A DNA stretch of 64,000 nucleotides from Legionella sp. PC997 (GTDB lineage Bacteria; Pseudomonadota; Gammaproteobacteria; Legionellales; Legionellaceae): positions 419,001 through 483,000 of the forward strand of contig NZ_CP059576.1 of the NCBI RefSeq assembly GCF_014109825.1, written 5' to 3'. A model generated the notes under the pieces. The model was not told the origin of the DNA and made no database searches. It saw only the letters and a list, made by a program, of their open reading frames with translations. This document shows, in pieces, positions 8,871 through 17,967 of the stretch (positions are counted from its first letter, which is position 1; every line of letters starts with the position of its first letter). A program made the translations under genes and the position numbers.

Positions 8871-11792
8871 CTATACTATAGACTCCTTTAATGTAAATCC
8901 GTTCAATATTCCTGGAGTGAAAGGGTTTACTTGATTGTTTGTTTTTAATAGGTAACGTCCTGAGTTACTATTGATTTCAAAGAGAATTTGCAAGCTAGAA
9001 CTGTCTTGTTCATCAATTAGCACATTCACTTTCTCGAGTAGCTTAAATAAGGCCCAAGTTCCTTGCTCTGCCAATTCATAATGATTGCCTTCAATTGAAT
9101 CGAGGGCGAGTTTTGCATGAGATTGAGGCCAGCTAAAACGAATAACGGATTCAGTGCTTTGATTATCGATTAATTTGGTTCTGCCAATTTCAAGCTCTAG
9201 ATGCGCAACAACAGGATCTAAGCTAATTTTTTGTAAACTAAAATCAATTTTACTCTCTTCCCCATGATCAGGGAAAAACATATTAGTTATAATATTTGCA
9301 CGTATCAGCGCATCTAATGTCTCTGAGGCAATAGGTAATACGGAATCATTTACTGCTTTAGGCTTCCATTCTGCACTAGAAATATCCAGAAATGGCTTAA
9401 CATAGTTTTCAGTAAACGTGTTTAAAGCGCCCCGAGTAGAAAAGAAATGGTTAAAGTCTGTAATTGTGATTTCTTCTTGTTGGGACGCGTCGAACGGATA
9501 ACGTCTGGCAATAGTCGTTTGAAATTCCCTGTAAACGGTTTGTTGCCATTGTTGGTTAATATACTGGCGACTGTCTTTGATCAAAATACCCCATGCGTCA
9601 CTCGCTAATTGTTTGGTCCATGTACTTAAAGGTTCAGGTAATTGTCGTGCTTGATTATAAAGCAGACTTACTGGATCAGAAGCACTTTCACTGGAAAAGC
9701 GAGTTTTAGTAATGTTAAATGCGGTTCTACCCCCATCATTTATCATGGATAATGTTGAAATAAAGCGTTCTAAATCCACGATTTTTTGACTAAGTTCTTT
9801 TGTACTGGAATGACTCATTAAATTTAGATCAGTAAATTGATTGGCAATTGCCTGATTAAAAGGGGACGAAGTGTTGGTCAAGTCCGCTTTGGTTTCTTGT
9901 TGAATCAGGGAAATTATCTTTCGTAATGAATGAGATTGCTCTAAATTTTTAACAATTTGTCGTCCTGTTTGATAATCTTGATAATGCAATGGTTGCGACT
10001 TACGCATAAACGTTTGCCACCAGGTCACATAGTCAAAACAATAAGCCTGGGTGATCATTTCTGGCAATTGATTTAAGTCATTGCGTGCAAGTACCCAGTT
10101 TTCTTTCTGCAGGCTGTAGCTAATGTCAGGAATTTTTTGCATGATTTCGTTAAAGCCTGCACGAGTAAAGTAACTTGGCAATTCATTAGTTGCCAATACA
10201 AACCCTTCAATGGCGATTTTTTGTTTCGTACCAGGAAAAAATTCTTTGGCAATGGAATAATAAAGGTAGCTGGTGGGTAATGCATTTAAATAATTTCTCG
10301 CATCACTAATTACCTGCGGTTTTACAATTATATTGCGGGGTGGTTTACTTAATAAAAGTTTTAATAGTGCCAGTTGTTTATTTAAAGCACTTTCTGGTTG
10401 ACTTTTCCATTGACTCGCAAACCAATCTTGTACTTGCATCGCAGAAAAATGTTCCGGCTGGCTTAACATGAGGTAAATTTTCAATGCATTATAACGAACA
10501 ATAGGAGTATTCCCTGGATTATTGATTACATCTTCCAATTCACTGGTTAAGGAGGGTAAGAATTCACCGTGGAGACGATTTTGAGCATTATGGTGTAAAT
10601 TATATTTTAATTGATGTACTGTTGGTAGCGATAAGGAGTTACTGGGAATGTGGCTCATTGTTTTGGCTGCATTAGATAAATGATAAAGAGCCTGCTTTTC
10701 TTTATTTTTTTGACTATTGAGCACATCATAGGCCAATAATTCTTTACTTGTTTCATCGAGTAAATGGGCGGTTTTGTAATGGTTATAACTTAAAATCAAT
10801 AAACTCATACCAGCAATACTTGCGGTTATCGCAATAATAGGTTTTTGTGAGAATTTTCTAACTTGTGGAATTTGGCTACAATGTTCCTGAATAGTGCTTA
10901 ATGCACCCTCAACAAAATAAGCTCTGAAATTGGTCGCTTGCGGAAAAGTATCTTGTACTACCAAAGCATATTCATGCTGAATTTTCTTGTTCAAGCGATC
11001 AATGCTCACCCCGCCTTGTTCCGCACTACAAAAATAAATGGAATGTAAATTAAAGAGTCTGGGCGAAATTCCTTGAATTAATGCTTGAATAGGGGAGCGA
11101 AGGCTTGCGACCTGTAGTGGAAACTCCCGAATTAAACTGCGACGCATTGTGGAGCGAGCAGGATGCATTTTGTGAATGACTTGTTGGCCAATTTGTTCGG
11201 TGAGTTGATTGAATTGTAATGAATAGGCTTCTACTTTTTTCTTTAATTCATTTCTACAATCGAGCGAAAATCCTAAAGGTTTTAATAATTCAGTTGCATG
11301 TTCTGATTGATAAAATTCGGTGAACCCTGCGAGGGTATCCATCTTGGTGAACATCAGCGCCAGATTGACAGGGTAGCCTAGATTTGTTCCAAATCGTTCT
11401 AATAATTGTAAATGTGCTTTTTTTTGTTCAGCAAACTGTCCTGGATCGGCTATGAGCAAGTCGTTTACATCAATACATAAAACCAAGCCGGTTATTTTAA
11501 GATAGGTGTTGCATCGATTTAATTGCTTTAACGTCGTTAGCAACAAGGTTTTACTGTTAGTAAGCCAATTTTCACCAAGCTCAATAATGATCCCTTTCTG
11601 ATTATAGTAAATTTTTGCATGTTGCTCGCTGAAAACGGGTATTTCTTCCATATTGCTTTGTTTTAATACGGCCGATTTTCCTTGAGCATTTCTGCCCGTA
11701 ATCACTATAAATGATAGCTGATTGCTTTGAGGCTTTAGTTGTGAAAGTATTTTTTTTATGGCATCACATAATGCCCGTAAAGAATTGTCCAT
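8871..11792 (-). CDS. icmF: Type IVB secretion accessory protein IcmF
   Basis: Inner-membrane protein of 973 residues that, in L. pneumophila, works with DotU/IcmH to stabilise the Dot/Icm secretion complex; it is related to TssM of type VI systems. An N-terminal P-loop GRNAQGKS (residues 33-40) begins a GTPase-like domain. A transmembrane helix near 315-337 (IIAITASIAGMSLLILSY) leads to a large periplasmic part. The C-terminal domain contains IRFSWPQSHAKLALDS, as expected in IcmF/TssM. The ATG shares one base with the icmH stop (TAATG), implying translational coupling. No other type VI genes are present, supporting the Dot/Icm assignment. Confidence 0.93.
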   Translation of the reverse strand: MDNSLRALCDAIKKILSQLKPQSNQLSFIVITGRNAQGKSAVLKQSNMEEIPVFSEQHAKIYYNQKGIIIELGENWLTNSKTLLLTTLKQLNRCNTYLKITGLVLCIDVNDLLIADPGQFAEQKKAHLQLLERFGTNLGYPVNLALMFTKMDTLAGFTEFYQSEHATELLKPLGFSLDCRNELKKKVEAYSLQFNQLTEQIGQQVIHKMHPARSTMRRSLIREFPLQVASLRSPIQALIQGISPRLFNLHSIYFCSAEQGGVSIDRLNKKIQHEYALVVQDTFPQATNFRAYFVEGALSTIQEHCSQIPQVRKFSQKPIIAITASIAGMSLLILSYNHYKTAHLLDETSKELLAYDVLNSQKNKEKQALYHLSNAAKTMSHIPSNSLSLPTVHQLKYNLHHNAQNRLHGEFLPSLTSELEDVINNPGNTPIVRYNALKIYLMLSQPEHFSAMQVQDWFASQWKSQPESALNKQLALLKLLLSKPPRNIIVKPQVISDARNYLNALPTSYLYYSIAKEFFPGTKQKIAIEGFVLATNELPSYFTRAGFNEIMQKIPDISYSLQKENWVLARNDLNQLPEMITQAYCFDYVTWWQTFMRKSQPLHYQDYQTGRQIVKNLEQSHSLRKIISLIQQETKADLTNTSSPFNQAIANQFTDLNLMSHSSTKELSQKIVDLERFISTLSMINDGGRTAFNITKTRFSSESASDPVSLLYNQARQLPEPLSTWTKQLASDAWGILIKDSRQYINQQWQQTVYREFQTTIARRYPFDASQQEEITITDFNHFFSTRGALNTFTENYVKPFLDISSAEWKPKAVNDSVLPIASETLDALIRANIITNMFFPDHGEESKIDFSLQKISLDPVVAHLELEIGRTKLIDNQSTESVIRFSWPQSHAKLALDSIEGNHYELAEQGTWALFKLLEKVNVLIDEQDSSSLQILFEINSNSGRYLLKTNNQVNPFTPGILNGFTLKESIV

Positions 11793-12580
11793 TAGCTATC
11801 CAGAAGAGCAAGTTGGGTGTGTCCAAATAAAACGGTTTTTGCTTTATTTTCCAATAAATATTGGCTGGTTAAAAAAGCAAGTGTTACCACAGTAACTGCA
11901 GTAACCAAGGTTATGATAACCGCTTTGTAATTCTTTTTAACAATTTTAGGTATAGGATTTTCATTGAATAAGCGGCGCGGCTGATTGAACCGATTTTGCT
12001 GAATTATTTGATAAAGATCTTCAATGTAATTATCCAATACCTGCCGTCCATCTGCTTTGAGATGGTAATGGCCCTCAAAACCAATAATCAGAAAAAAATA
12101 GACTAACTCAATGAGATCAAGATATTGATTTGGGCGTTCTTTAATGTAATTTAGGATTTCAAAAAAACGTTCTTGTGGTTGAGCATTATCATTAGTGAGC
12201 GGAGTGAATGCCTTAAATTCAGCGGTAATTTGGTATACGCGCATGTAATTTTTACCAATGATTTCATCTATAGTTGCGGCCATTAAATAATAAGCGATTG
12301 CTGCAAAATCTCCTGGGTATTTAGAAGCATCCATTTTACTTTGAAAAGCGAGTAATTCATGCTCGATATTGTCTCTGATATTCTCAATAGGGGGTAATGA
12401 AGGGCTAAGACAGAGTCGCTCTAGTAGTGATAAAAGAGGGCCTGCGGCTGCAACTAAAGCATTAGTAGAAAAGGGAGCAATGAATAATTTAGAGCGATAG
12501 TAACCTTGCGGGACGATCATAGTTCCCGAATTAACAAGGTGGCTGCTGACCAGTGAGGCTGGATAATGCGCAACTGTCAT
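11792..12580 (-). CDS. icmH: Type IVB secretion accessory protein IcmH/DotU
   Basis: Inner-membrane partner of IcmF (also called DotU) that helps maintain the Dot/Icm core complex. The 262-residue product has the DotU/TssL cytoplasmic helical domain. Recognisable segments are FAAIAYYLMAATIDEIIG, ERFFEILNYIKERP and YLDLIELVYFFLIIGFEGHY. A single C-terminal transmembrane helix (about 217-240, VIITLVTAVTVVTLAFL) and a short tail follow, giving the usual tail-anchored layout. The frame is open to 12688, but the ATG at 12580 follows AGGAG with 7-base spacing and gives the length I recall for L. pneumophila DotU. It is the first gene of an icmH-icmF operon. Confidence 0.93.
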   Translation of the reverse strand: MTVAHYPASLVSSHLVNSGTMIVPQGYYRSKLFIAPFSTNALVAAAGPLLSLLERLCLSPSLPPIENIRDNIEHELLAFQSKMDASKYPGDFAAIAYYLMAATIDEIIGKNYMRVYQITAEFKAFTPLTNDNAQPQERFFEILNYIKERPNQYLDLIELVYFFLIIGFEGHYHLKADGRQVLDNYIEDLYQIIQQNRFNQPRRLFNENPIPKIVKKNYKAVIITLVTAVTVVTLAFLTSQYLLENKAKTVLFGHTQLALLDS

Positions 12581-12658
12581 GGTCTTGCTCCTAATAGGTC
12601 TTGATTCAAGCATGAAATCGTATTGCAAACACTCTAAAGTAAAAAAGAGATGATACGT

Positions 12659-12688
12659 TATATAACGCGCATTGTTCAAGTGAGTCAA
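12659..12688 (-). promoter_or_regulatory. Promoter for icmH-icmF
   Basis: Minus-strand TTGACT (12688-12683) and TATATA (12664-12659) are separated by 18 bases. The -10 lies inside a perfect 12-bp palindrome, CGTTATATAACG (12656-12667), which could be an operator. The predicted leader before the start at 12580 is about 72 bases. Confidence 0.45.
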
Positions 12689-12918
12689 GCTTTATGATTT
12701 GGTATTACGGTAGAATGCGGCTGGGGGCTGGGTGTTTACTTCGTTGTTTATACTTTTATGCTTGTTGTAACGATTGCCATCCTATCTAAGGGGGCAAATA
12801 CCCCCAGATTTCTCGTTAAACATTTTTATATGCAATCAATAACCCGTTCTCCATTTTTTGACACCTTCGTTCCTTGTATTTACCTATTAACCTCTGCATA
12901 AAAATTTGAATTGTAGGT
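12689..12918. other. Intergenic region between the ankyrin gene and icmH
   Basis: About 230 bases with no supported gene. The only structure is a small hairpin, GGGGG (12790-12794) and CCCCC (12801-12805), with a 6-base loop and no T-run. It could be a weak terminator for the ankyrin gene, which ends at 12919. Confidence 0.4.
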
Positions 12919-13662
12919 CTATGAATTGACACTCAAATTAGTTTTGATTTCAAGGTGTTCATCCTGATTAAAGTCGCGAATCAACCCTATAATTTCAGTA
13001 TGGCGGCTTAATTGTTCTTTATCTGTTTGCCAGTAACAGGCCACCTCTGTTGGTAAACATCCTTCCTTATCCAGTGCGTATTTATTAGCATTATGATTTA
13101 ACAACATTAATACAGTCGTTTTATTATTAACATAAGCTGCTTGATGCAAAGCGGTCCATCCAGTTTTTGTTGCCTTTATATTAACATCAGCACCGGCCTC
13201 AATAAGTGCCTGCAAACATTCCCCATCCTTATCATAATTTGCGAGTTCAATAATAGGATAGCTTCCACCACATTTCGTAATGCATTCTTTCGCGATCAAC
13301 TCCGGATTTTTATCCACGAGAGCCTTAATAACCTCTTTACCACATTTCGTATACATAGACGCATAATGTAAAGCAGTGCCATAGTCTCCTTCAACTGTAA
13401 GATCTGAATACTGAATATAAAGTTCAATAATTTTTTTTAATCGAGGAGTATTGTGAAATGCAGTTTTCATGAGAGCAAGTTGCAGCGGCGTCATTTTTTG
13501 CTCATCAAAAAACCTATAATTAGAAAATTTTGTTGAATTAATTTCACGTTGACTAGGGCTCTTTTTTTGATCTTCTATCAAAAGTTGTTCTAATTCATCT
13601 AATGATTTTTCTGAGATATTTGTTTTCGAAGATTCTACATAATCATGAAATTTATTAAGCAT
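12919..13662 (-). CDS. Ankyrin-repeat protein, candidate Dot/Icm effector
   Basis: A 247-residue protein with about four ankyrin repeats. The clearest cores are MTPLQLALMKTAFHN, YGTALHYASMYTKCGKEVI, CLQALIEAGADVNIKA and GWTALHQAAYVNNKTTVLML (overall about residues 55-215). There is an N-terminal helical region, no signal peptide and no membrane segment. Ankyrin proteins in Legionella are frequently Dot/Icm substrates that bind host proteins. The C-terminus (NQDEHLEIKTNLSVNS) has a short acidic patch that might form part of a secretion signal. The frame extends upstream to 13692, but the ATG at 13662 follows AAAGGA. The neighbour is icmH on the same strand. The ankyrin fold is confident; effector status is inference. 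Confidence 0.85.
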   Translation of the reverse strand: MLNKFHDYVESSKTNISEKSLDELEQLLIEDQKKSPSQREINSTKFSNYRFFDEQKMTPLQLALMKTAFHNTPRLKKIIELYIQYSDLTVEGDYGTALHYASMYTKCGKEVIKALVDKNPELIAKECITKCGGSYPIIELANYDKDGECLQALIEAGADVNIKATKTGWTALHQAAYVNNKTTVLMLLNHNANKYALDKEGCLPTEVACYWQTDKEQLSRHTEIIGLIRDFNQDEHLEIKTNLSVNS

Positions 13663-13903
13663 CTTATATCCTTTACAGTTAATTTGGGGCAATAGTAATC
13701 TCTTAGTCCTATTTTTTTATCAGTAATAATGGGACGGCCAGATGGTACCGGATAGGCGACATATGCACAATGTGGTTTTTTTTTAAAAATTACCTGTAAT
13801 ATCATTATGCTTATGGTGCTCATCAACCAAGATTAACTTTGAATATATTTCTGGAGCATATTGCATCGTTCCTTAACAATAAGGTACTATTCTTGTTTGC
13901 CAA

Positions 13904-13935
13904 ATATAGAACTATTTTGGTACTATATTTATAAT
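13904..13935 (+). promoter_or_regulatory. SUF operon promoter with IscR/Rrf2-like palindrome
   Basis: A 25-bp imperfect palindrome at 13904-13928 has arms ATATAGAAC and GTACTATAT around TATTTTG. It matches the core spacing of the IscR type 1 motif (ATA...ACTRWWWY.GT...TAT). TATAAT at 13930-13935 is a good -10, and TAGAAC at 13907-13912 could be a weak -35 with 17-base spacing. A bound regulator would therefore block RNA polymerase. Further GGTACTAT (13883-13890) and TAGTACTA (13986-13993) half-site-like motifs flank it. The rest of the 353-base gap (13663-14015) shows no supported gene. Confidence 0.5.
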
Positions 13936-14015
13936 AGGGATAGAAGATAAAATAAGTGAGTTTTTGTTTCTAATTAAGACTTATTTAGTACTAGATTATT
14001 CGAGTTTGAGGTGTT

Positions 14016-14477
14016 ATGCTTCGCATCAGCAAGTTGGCCGATTATGGAACAGTAGTGATGGTTTATCTCGCAAGGCACGCGAAAGGATTGTGTAATGCGC
14101 GCGATATCGCGTTACATACTCATCTGACTGTACCTACGGTAAGTAAAATTTTAAAACGTTTAACCAGTGCGGGTTTGTTAACTTCAGTGCGTGGAGTGAC
14201 TGGGGGATACCGATTGCGACGACCTGCAACTGAGATTTCTGTGTCGCAAATAATTTTTGCATTGGAAGAACATCGTGGTTTCACAGAATGCAGTTTGCAA
14301 CCAAATGATTGTTCATTACAAGGTGTTTGTACTATTCAGGGCAATTGGCGCTTAATTAGCCAAGCAATTGAAACCGCCCTAGATAGTGTGAGTTTGGCTA
14401 CTTTGGCGAAACCCACTTTGCAAGCATACGATGTGGACCGAGTTCGACAATTGGCAAGTGGAGTTAATCGTGGCTAA
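14016..14477 (+). CDS. SUF-operon Rrf2/IscR-family transcriptional regulator
   Basis: A 153-residue winged-helix regulator that probably senses iron-sulfur status and controls the operon it heads. The start [19 protein letters not shown] is typical of the SUF-associated Rrf2 subgroup. The DNA-binding helix is [18 protein letters not shown] (about 38-55) and the wing is [13 protein letters not shown]. Three cysteines, Cys92, Cys99 and Cys105 (C-X6-C-X5-C), are placed like the [2Fe-2S] ligands of IscR, with one extra residue in the first gap. sufB starts inside its last codons with an 8-base overlap, so it is the first gene of the operon. An IscR-like palindrome over its promoter suggests autoregulation. 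Confidence 0.92.
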   Translation: MLRISKLADYGTVVMVYLARHAKGLCNARDIALHTHLTVPTVSKILKRLTSAGLLTSVRGVTGGYRLRRPATEISVSQIIFALEEHRGFTECSLQPNDCSLQGVCTIQGNWRLISQAIETALDSVSLATLAKPTLQAYDVDRVRQLASGVNRG

Positions 14478-15918
14478 AAGCAGTGAGCAAATTAATTCTC
14501 TGCTCGATAGAGAATACCAACATGGGTTTACCACCGACATTGAAGTAGATACTTTCGAACCTGGCTTGGATGAGGATGTTATTCGACGTTTATCAGCAGT
14601 TAAAGGCGAGCCTGAATTTTTGCTGGAATGGCGTTTAAAGGCTTACAGGTATTGGTTAACCATGACCCCTCCTCAATGGTCCAGTGTGCACTACCCGCCC
14701 GTGGATTACCAGGCTCTTTCTTATTACTCAGCGCCTAAACAGAAAAAAGATGCTCCTAAAAGCCTGGATGAAGTTGATCCCGAATTGCTAAGAACCTATG
14801 AGAAATTAGGTATACCCTTAAGGGAACAAGAGATGTTGGCTGGTGTTGCTGTCGATGCGGTATTTGATAGCGTTTCGGTAGCAACTACATTTAAAGAAAA
14901 ATTAGCTGAAAAAGGGGTAATTTTTTGTCCTATCTCTGAAGCGGTACACAAATATCCCGAATTACTCATGCAATATTTGGGTTCCGTAGTGCCTTATCGC
15001 GATAATTTCTATGCCGCACTGAATTCGGCAGTTTTTAGTGATGGCTCTTTTGTTTATGTCCCTAAAGGGGTACGTTGTCCCATGGAATTATCCACTTATT
15101 TCAGGATTAATGCGGCATCTACCGGACAATTTGAACGTACCTTAATTATTGCCGATGCCGACAGTTATGTTTCATATCTAGAAGGTTGTACAGCGCCTAT
15201 GCGTGATGAGAATCAATTACACGCCGCTGTGGTTGAGCTAGTTGCTATGGATGGAGCACAAATTAAATATTCCACCGTCCAAAACTGGTATCCAGGGGAT
15301 AAGGAAGGAAAAGGTGGAATTTATAACTTTGTGACCAAGCGAGGAGCATGCAGAGGCAAGCGCTCTAAAATTTCTTGGACCCAAATTGAAACCGGTTCAG
15401 CAATTACCTGGAAATATCCCAGCGTAATTTTGCAAGGGGATGATTCCGTCGGAGAATTTTATTCAGTTGCCTTAACCAATAATTATCAACAAGCCGATAC
15501 AGGCACTAAAATGATTCATATTGGTAAGAACACGCGCTCAACCATTATTTCCAAAGGAATTAGTGCGGGGCGTGCACATAATGCGTATCGTGGTTTGGTT
15601 CGTATTGCACCAACAGCAACTAATGCACGTAATTATACTCAGTGTGACTCCATGTTGATGGGGTCTGAATGCTCTGCGCATACTTTTCCTTATATTGAAG
15701 TCAAAAACCCTACGGCACAGGTAGAACATGAAGCAACCACTTCAAAGATTAGTGAAGAGCAACTGTTTTATTGTCAACAACGAGGAATTGATACCGAGGA
15801 TGCTGTTTCGATGATTGTAAATGGTTTTTGTAAGCAGGTATTAAAAGAATTACCTATGGAATTTGCGGTGGAAGCGACTAAATTGCTAGGTCTAAGTTTA
15901 GAAGGGGCAGTGGGCTAA
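14470..15918 (+). CDS. sufB: Fe-S cluster assembly scaffold SufB
   Basis: Core scaffold of the SufBC2D complex on which Fe-S clusters are built. The 482-residue product has the SufB beta-helix core. Cys392 in [11 protein letters not shown] matches the sulfur-accepting Cys405 of E. coli SufB by distance from the C-terminus. The following [18 protein letters not shown] is conserved. I chose the GTG at 14470 ([12 protein letters not shown]) because GTGGAG precedes it by 6 bases. An in-frame ATG at 14431 would overlap the regulator by 47 bases and lacks a good site. sufC follows after a single base. Confidence 0.95.
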   Translation: MAKSSEQINSLLDREYQHGFTTDIEVDTFEPGLDEDVIRRLSAVKGEPEFLLEWRLKAYRYWLTMTPPQWSSVHYPPVDYQALSYYSAPKQKKDAPKSLDEVDPELLRTYEKLGIPLREQEMLAGVAVDAVFDSVSVATTFKEKLAEKGVIFCPISEAVHKYPELLMQYLGSVVPYRDNFYAALNSAVFSDGSFVYVPKGVRCPMELSTYFRINAASTGQFERTLIIADADSYVSYLEGCTAPMRDENQLHAAVVELVAMDGAQIKYSTVQNWYPGDKEGKGGIYNFVTKRGACRGKRSKISWTQIETGSAITWKYPSVILQGDDSVGEFYSVALTNNYQQADTGTKMIHIGKNTRSTIISKGISAGRAHNAYRGLVRIAPTATNARNYTQCDSMLMGSECSAHTFPYIEVKNPTAQVEHEATTSKISEEQLFYCQQRGIDTEDAVSMIVNGFCKQVLKELPMEFAVEATKLLGLSLEGAVG

Positions 15919-15919
15919 T

Positions 15920-16666
15920 ATGTTAAAAATCAAAGACTTAAATGTTGAGGTAAATGGGCAATCCATTTTGAAGGGCATTGATCTTGAGGTCAATGCGGGT
16001 GAAATTCATGCCATCATGGGACCTAATGGTTCAGGTAAAAGCACCCTGTCTAAAGTATTAGCTGGCCATCCTTCGTATCAAGTGACTGGCGGAGAAATAA
16101 ATTATCTAGGGCAGGATTTGACCCCTTTATCTCCCGAAGAAAGAGCACGTGCTGGTATTTTTTTATCATTTCAATACCCAGTGGAGATACCTGGGGTCAC
16201 CAATGTTAATTTTCTCAAAGCCTCGGTTAATGCAGTGCGTAAAGGTCAGGGAAAAAATACTCTTGATGCAATTGAGTTTCTCTCATTCATTCGCGAAAAA
16301 TGTAAGTTACTCGAAATGGACGAAAGCTTTTTATATCGCAGCATTAATGAGGGATTTTCCGGAGGTGAGAAAAAACGGAATGAAATTTTACAAATGGCCG
16401 CTCTAGAGCCTAAACTGTCTATTCTCGACGAAACAGATTCGGGCTTGGATATTGATGCATTGCGTATTATTTCGCATGGTGTTAACGCCATGCGGTCGCC
16501 TGAGCGTGCGATTATTTTAGTAACGCATTATCAGCGCTTATTGGATTATATTGAGCCAGATTTCATCCATGTGCTGGTAAATGGTCGTATTATTATGTCA
16601 GGTGATAAATCATTAGCGCTTGAATTAGAGAAAAAAGGATACAGCTGGCTCGAGGAAACGGTGTAA
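15920..16666 (+). CDS. sufC: Fe-S cluster assembly ATPase SufC
   Basis: ABC-type ATPase that drives SufB-SufD rearrangement during cluster assembly. In its 248 residues are Walker A (GPNGSGKST, about 34-42), the Q-loop [13 protein letters not shown], the ABC signature [11 protein letters not shown] and the Walker B region [16 protein letters not shown] typical of SufC. An H-loop His is in VTHYQRLL. There are no transmembrane segments. It sits between sufB and sufD with spacings of 1 and 4 bases, so translation is probably coupled. Confidence 0.96.
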   Translation: MLKIKDLNVEVNGQSILKGIDLEVNAGEIHAIMGPNGSGKSTLSKVLAGHPSYQVTGGEINYLGQDLTPLSPEERARAGIFLSFQYPVEIPGVTNVNFLKASVNAVRKGQGKNTLDAIEFLSFIREKCKLLEMDESFLYRSINEGFSGGEKKRNEILQMAALEPKLSILDETDSGLDIDALRIISHGVNAMRSPERAIILVTHYQRLLDYIEPDFIHVLVNGRIIMSGDKSLALELEKKGYSWLEETV

Positions 16667-16670
16667 TGAT

Positions 16671-17963
16671 ATGAGTGAAATTTTGGATTTTTACCATCAA
16701 CGAGCAAAAGCCAGTTTATCTACTTTGCCTTGGCTTGCCCAATTGCAAACTAAAGCATTGAGAGATTTGAATCGAAATGGCTTTCCAACACGTCATGATG
16801 AGGACTGGAAATATACCAGTGTTGATGCTCTATTGAGCCAGCCATTTATGCTTTCTGATAATGAAAGAACCCCTCAAGAGTCTGCGGTCACAGCACACGA
16901 TGGAAAAATAAATTCTGATTTACCAGTAAATCAGAACATATCGATCCAAAATGGACTCATTTTGGGGATGGAACAAGTTATCAAAATGGTTCCTAAAGGA
17001 GTATTAGTCCTTCCTTTAGCGGATGCATTAACGAAACATCCGGAACTACTTAAACCGTATCTAGGAACTATTCTAAAGCAAGAGCATGGTTTTCATTATT
17101 TAAATACGGCTATGATTCATTGCGGCCTATTGATTTACATTCCAGCCGGTGTGGTGATTGAAGAACCTATCACTCTAACCCACATACAGACCCAAATGAA
17201 TCAGGCAGTTTATTTGCGACATCTCATTATTGCTGAGGCAAACACGCAGGCTACAATCATTGAAGATTATCAAGGTTTGGCTAATTGTTATTATCTGACG
17301 AATACAGTAACTGAAGTTGTAGTTGGTGCTAACGCCAAATTAACGCATTATACAATTCAAAGAGAGAGTAAATCTGCTTTTCATCTAGGTCATTTATCGG
17401 TAAGACAATTGGCAGGTAGTGAATTTGCCAACCACTCCTTAAGCCTAGGCGGACAATGGGTGCGGTCCGATATCAGTTTGTATTTGCAAGAAGAAAAAGC
17501 TCATTCTTTGATGAATGGAATTTATGCTCCTGCTGAAGGCCAGCATGTGGATCATCATACCACAGTGCACCACTTGGTTCCTAACTGCAGTAGTGAGCAG
17601 GATTATAAGGGAATTCTCACTGGACGTTCGCGTGCGGTATTTAATGGAAAGGTAGTGGTTGCTAAAAATGCCCAGCACACCGACGCCAAACAACAAAATA
17701 AAAATTTATTACTTTCCGCAAACGCAGAAGTTGATACGAAACCACAATTAGAAATTTTTGCTGATGATGTTTTGTGCTCTCATGGCGCAACAGTGGGACA
17801 ATTGGATGAGGAGGCCTTATTTTATTTGGCGACTCGTGGAATTGACCGACTTGAAGCATCGCACTACTTAATTCATGCTTTTGCCAGTGATAATTTGCGC
17901 CTTATTCCCCATCGTCAATTGGCGGATTATATGGGACATTTATTAACACAACAGTTGGGGTAA
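16671..17963 (+). CDS. sufD: Fe-S cluster assembly protein SufD
   Basis: SufB paralogue that pairs with SufB in the SufBC2D scaffold and is needed for iron acquisition. The 430-residue product has an N-terminal helical part with GFPTRHDEDWKYTSVDALL, typical of SufD. The beta-helix core contains GILTGRSRAVFNGKVVVAKN and LCSHGATVGQLDEEALFYLATRGI. The His of the CSHGATVG motif is conserved in SufD and implicated in cluster formation. It is followed 4 bases later by sufS in the same operon. Confidence 0.95.
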   Translation: MSEILDFYHQRAKASLSTLPWLAQLQTKALRDLNRNGFPTRHDEDWKYTSVDALLSQPFMLSDNERTPQESAVTAHDGKINSDLPVNQNISIQNGLILGMEQVIKMVPKGVLVLPLADALTKHPELLKPYLGTILKQEHGFHYLNTAMIHCGLLIYIPAGVVIEEPITLTHIQTQMNQAVYLRHLIIAEANTQATIIEDYQGLANCYYLTNTVTEVVVGANAKLTHYTIQRESKSAFHLGHLSVRQLAGSEFANHSLSLGGQWVRSDISLYLQEEKAHSLMNGIYAPAEGQHVDHHTTVHHLVPNCSSEQDYKGILTGRSRAVFNGKVVVAKNAQHTDAKQQNKNLLLSANAEVDTKPQLEIFADDVLCSHGATVGQLDEEALFYLATRGIDRLEASHYLIHAFASDNLRLIPHRQLADYMGHLLTQQLG

Positions 17964-17967
17964 GCTA

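Noticed and set aside
8871-12580. Part of a type VI secretion system
   Set aside because: IcmF and DotU relatives occur in T6SS, but no tss/hcp/vgrG/clpV genes flank them and the sizes and order fit Legionella Dot/Icm.
12790-12805. GGGGG/CCCCC hairpin as a strong terminator
   Set aside because: The stem is 5 bp with no T-run on either strand, so it was only mentioned as weak.
13635-13826. A 63-codon open frame on the minus strand upstream of the ankyrin gene
   Set aside because: It overlaps the ankyrin gene start, has no ribosome-binding site and no protein-like pattern; the region is better read as promoter DNA.
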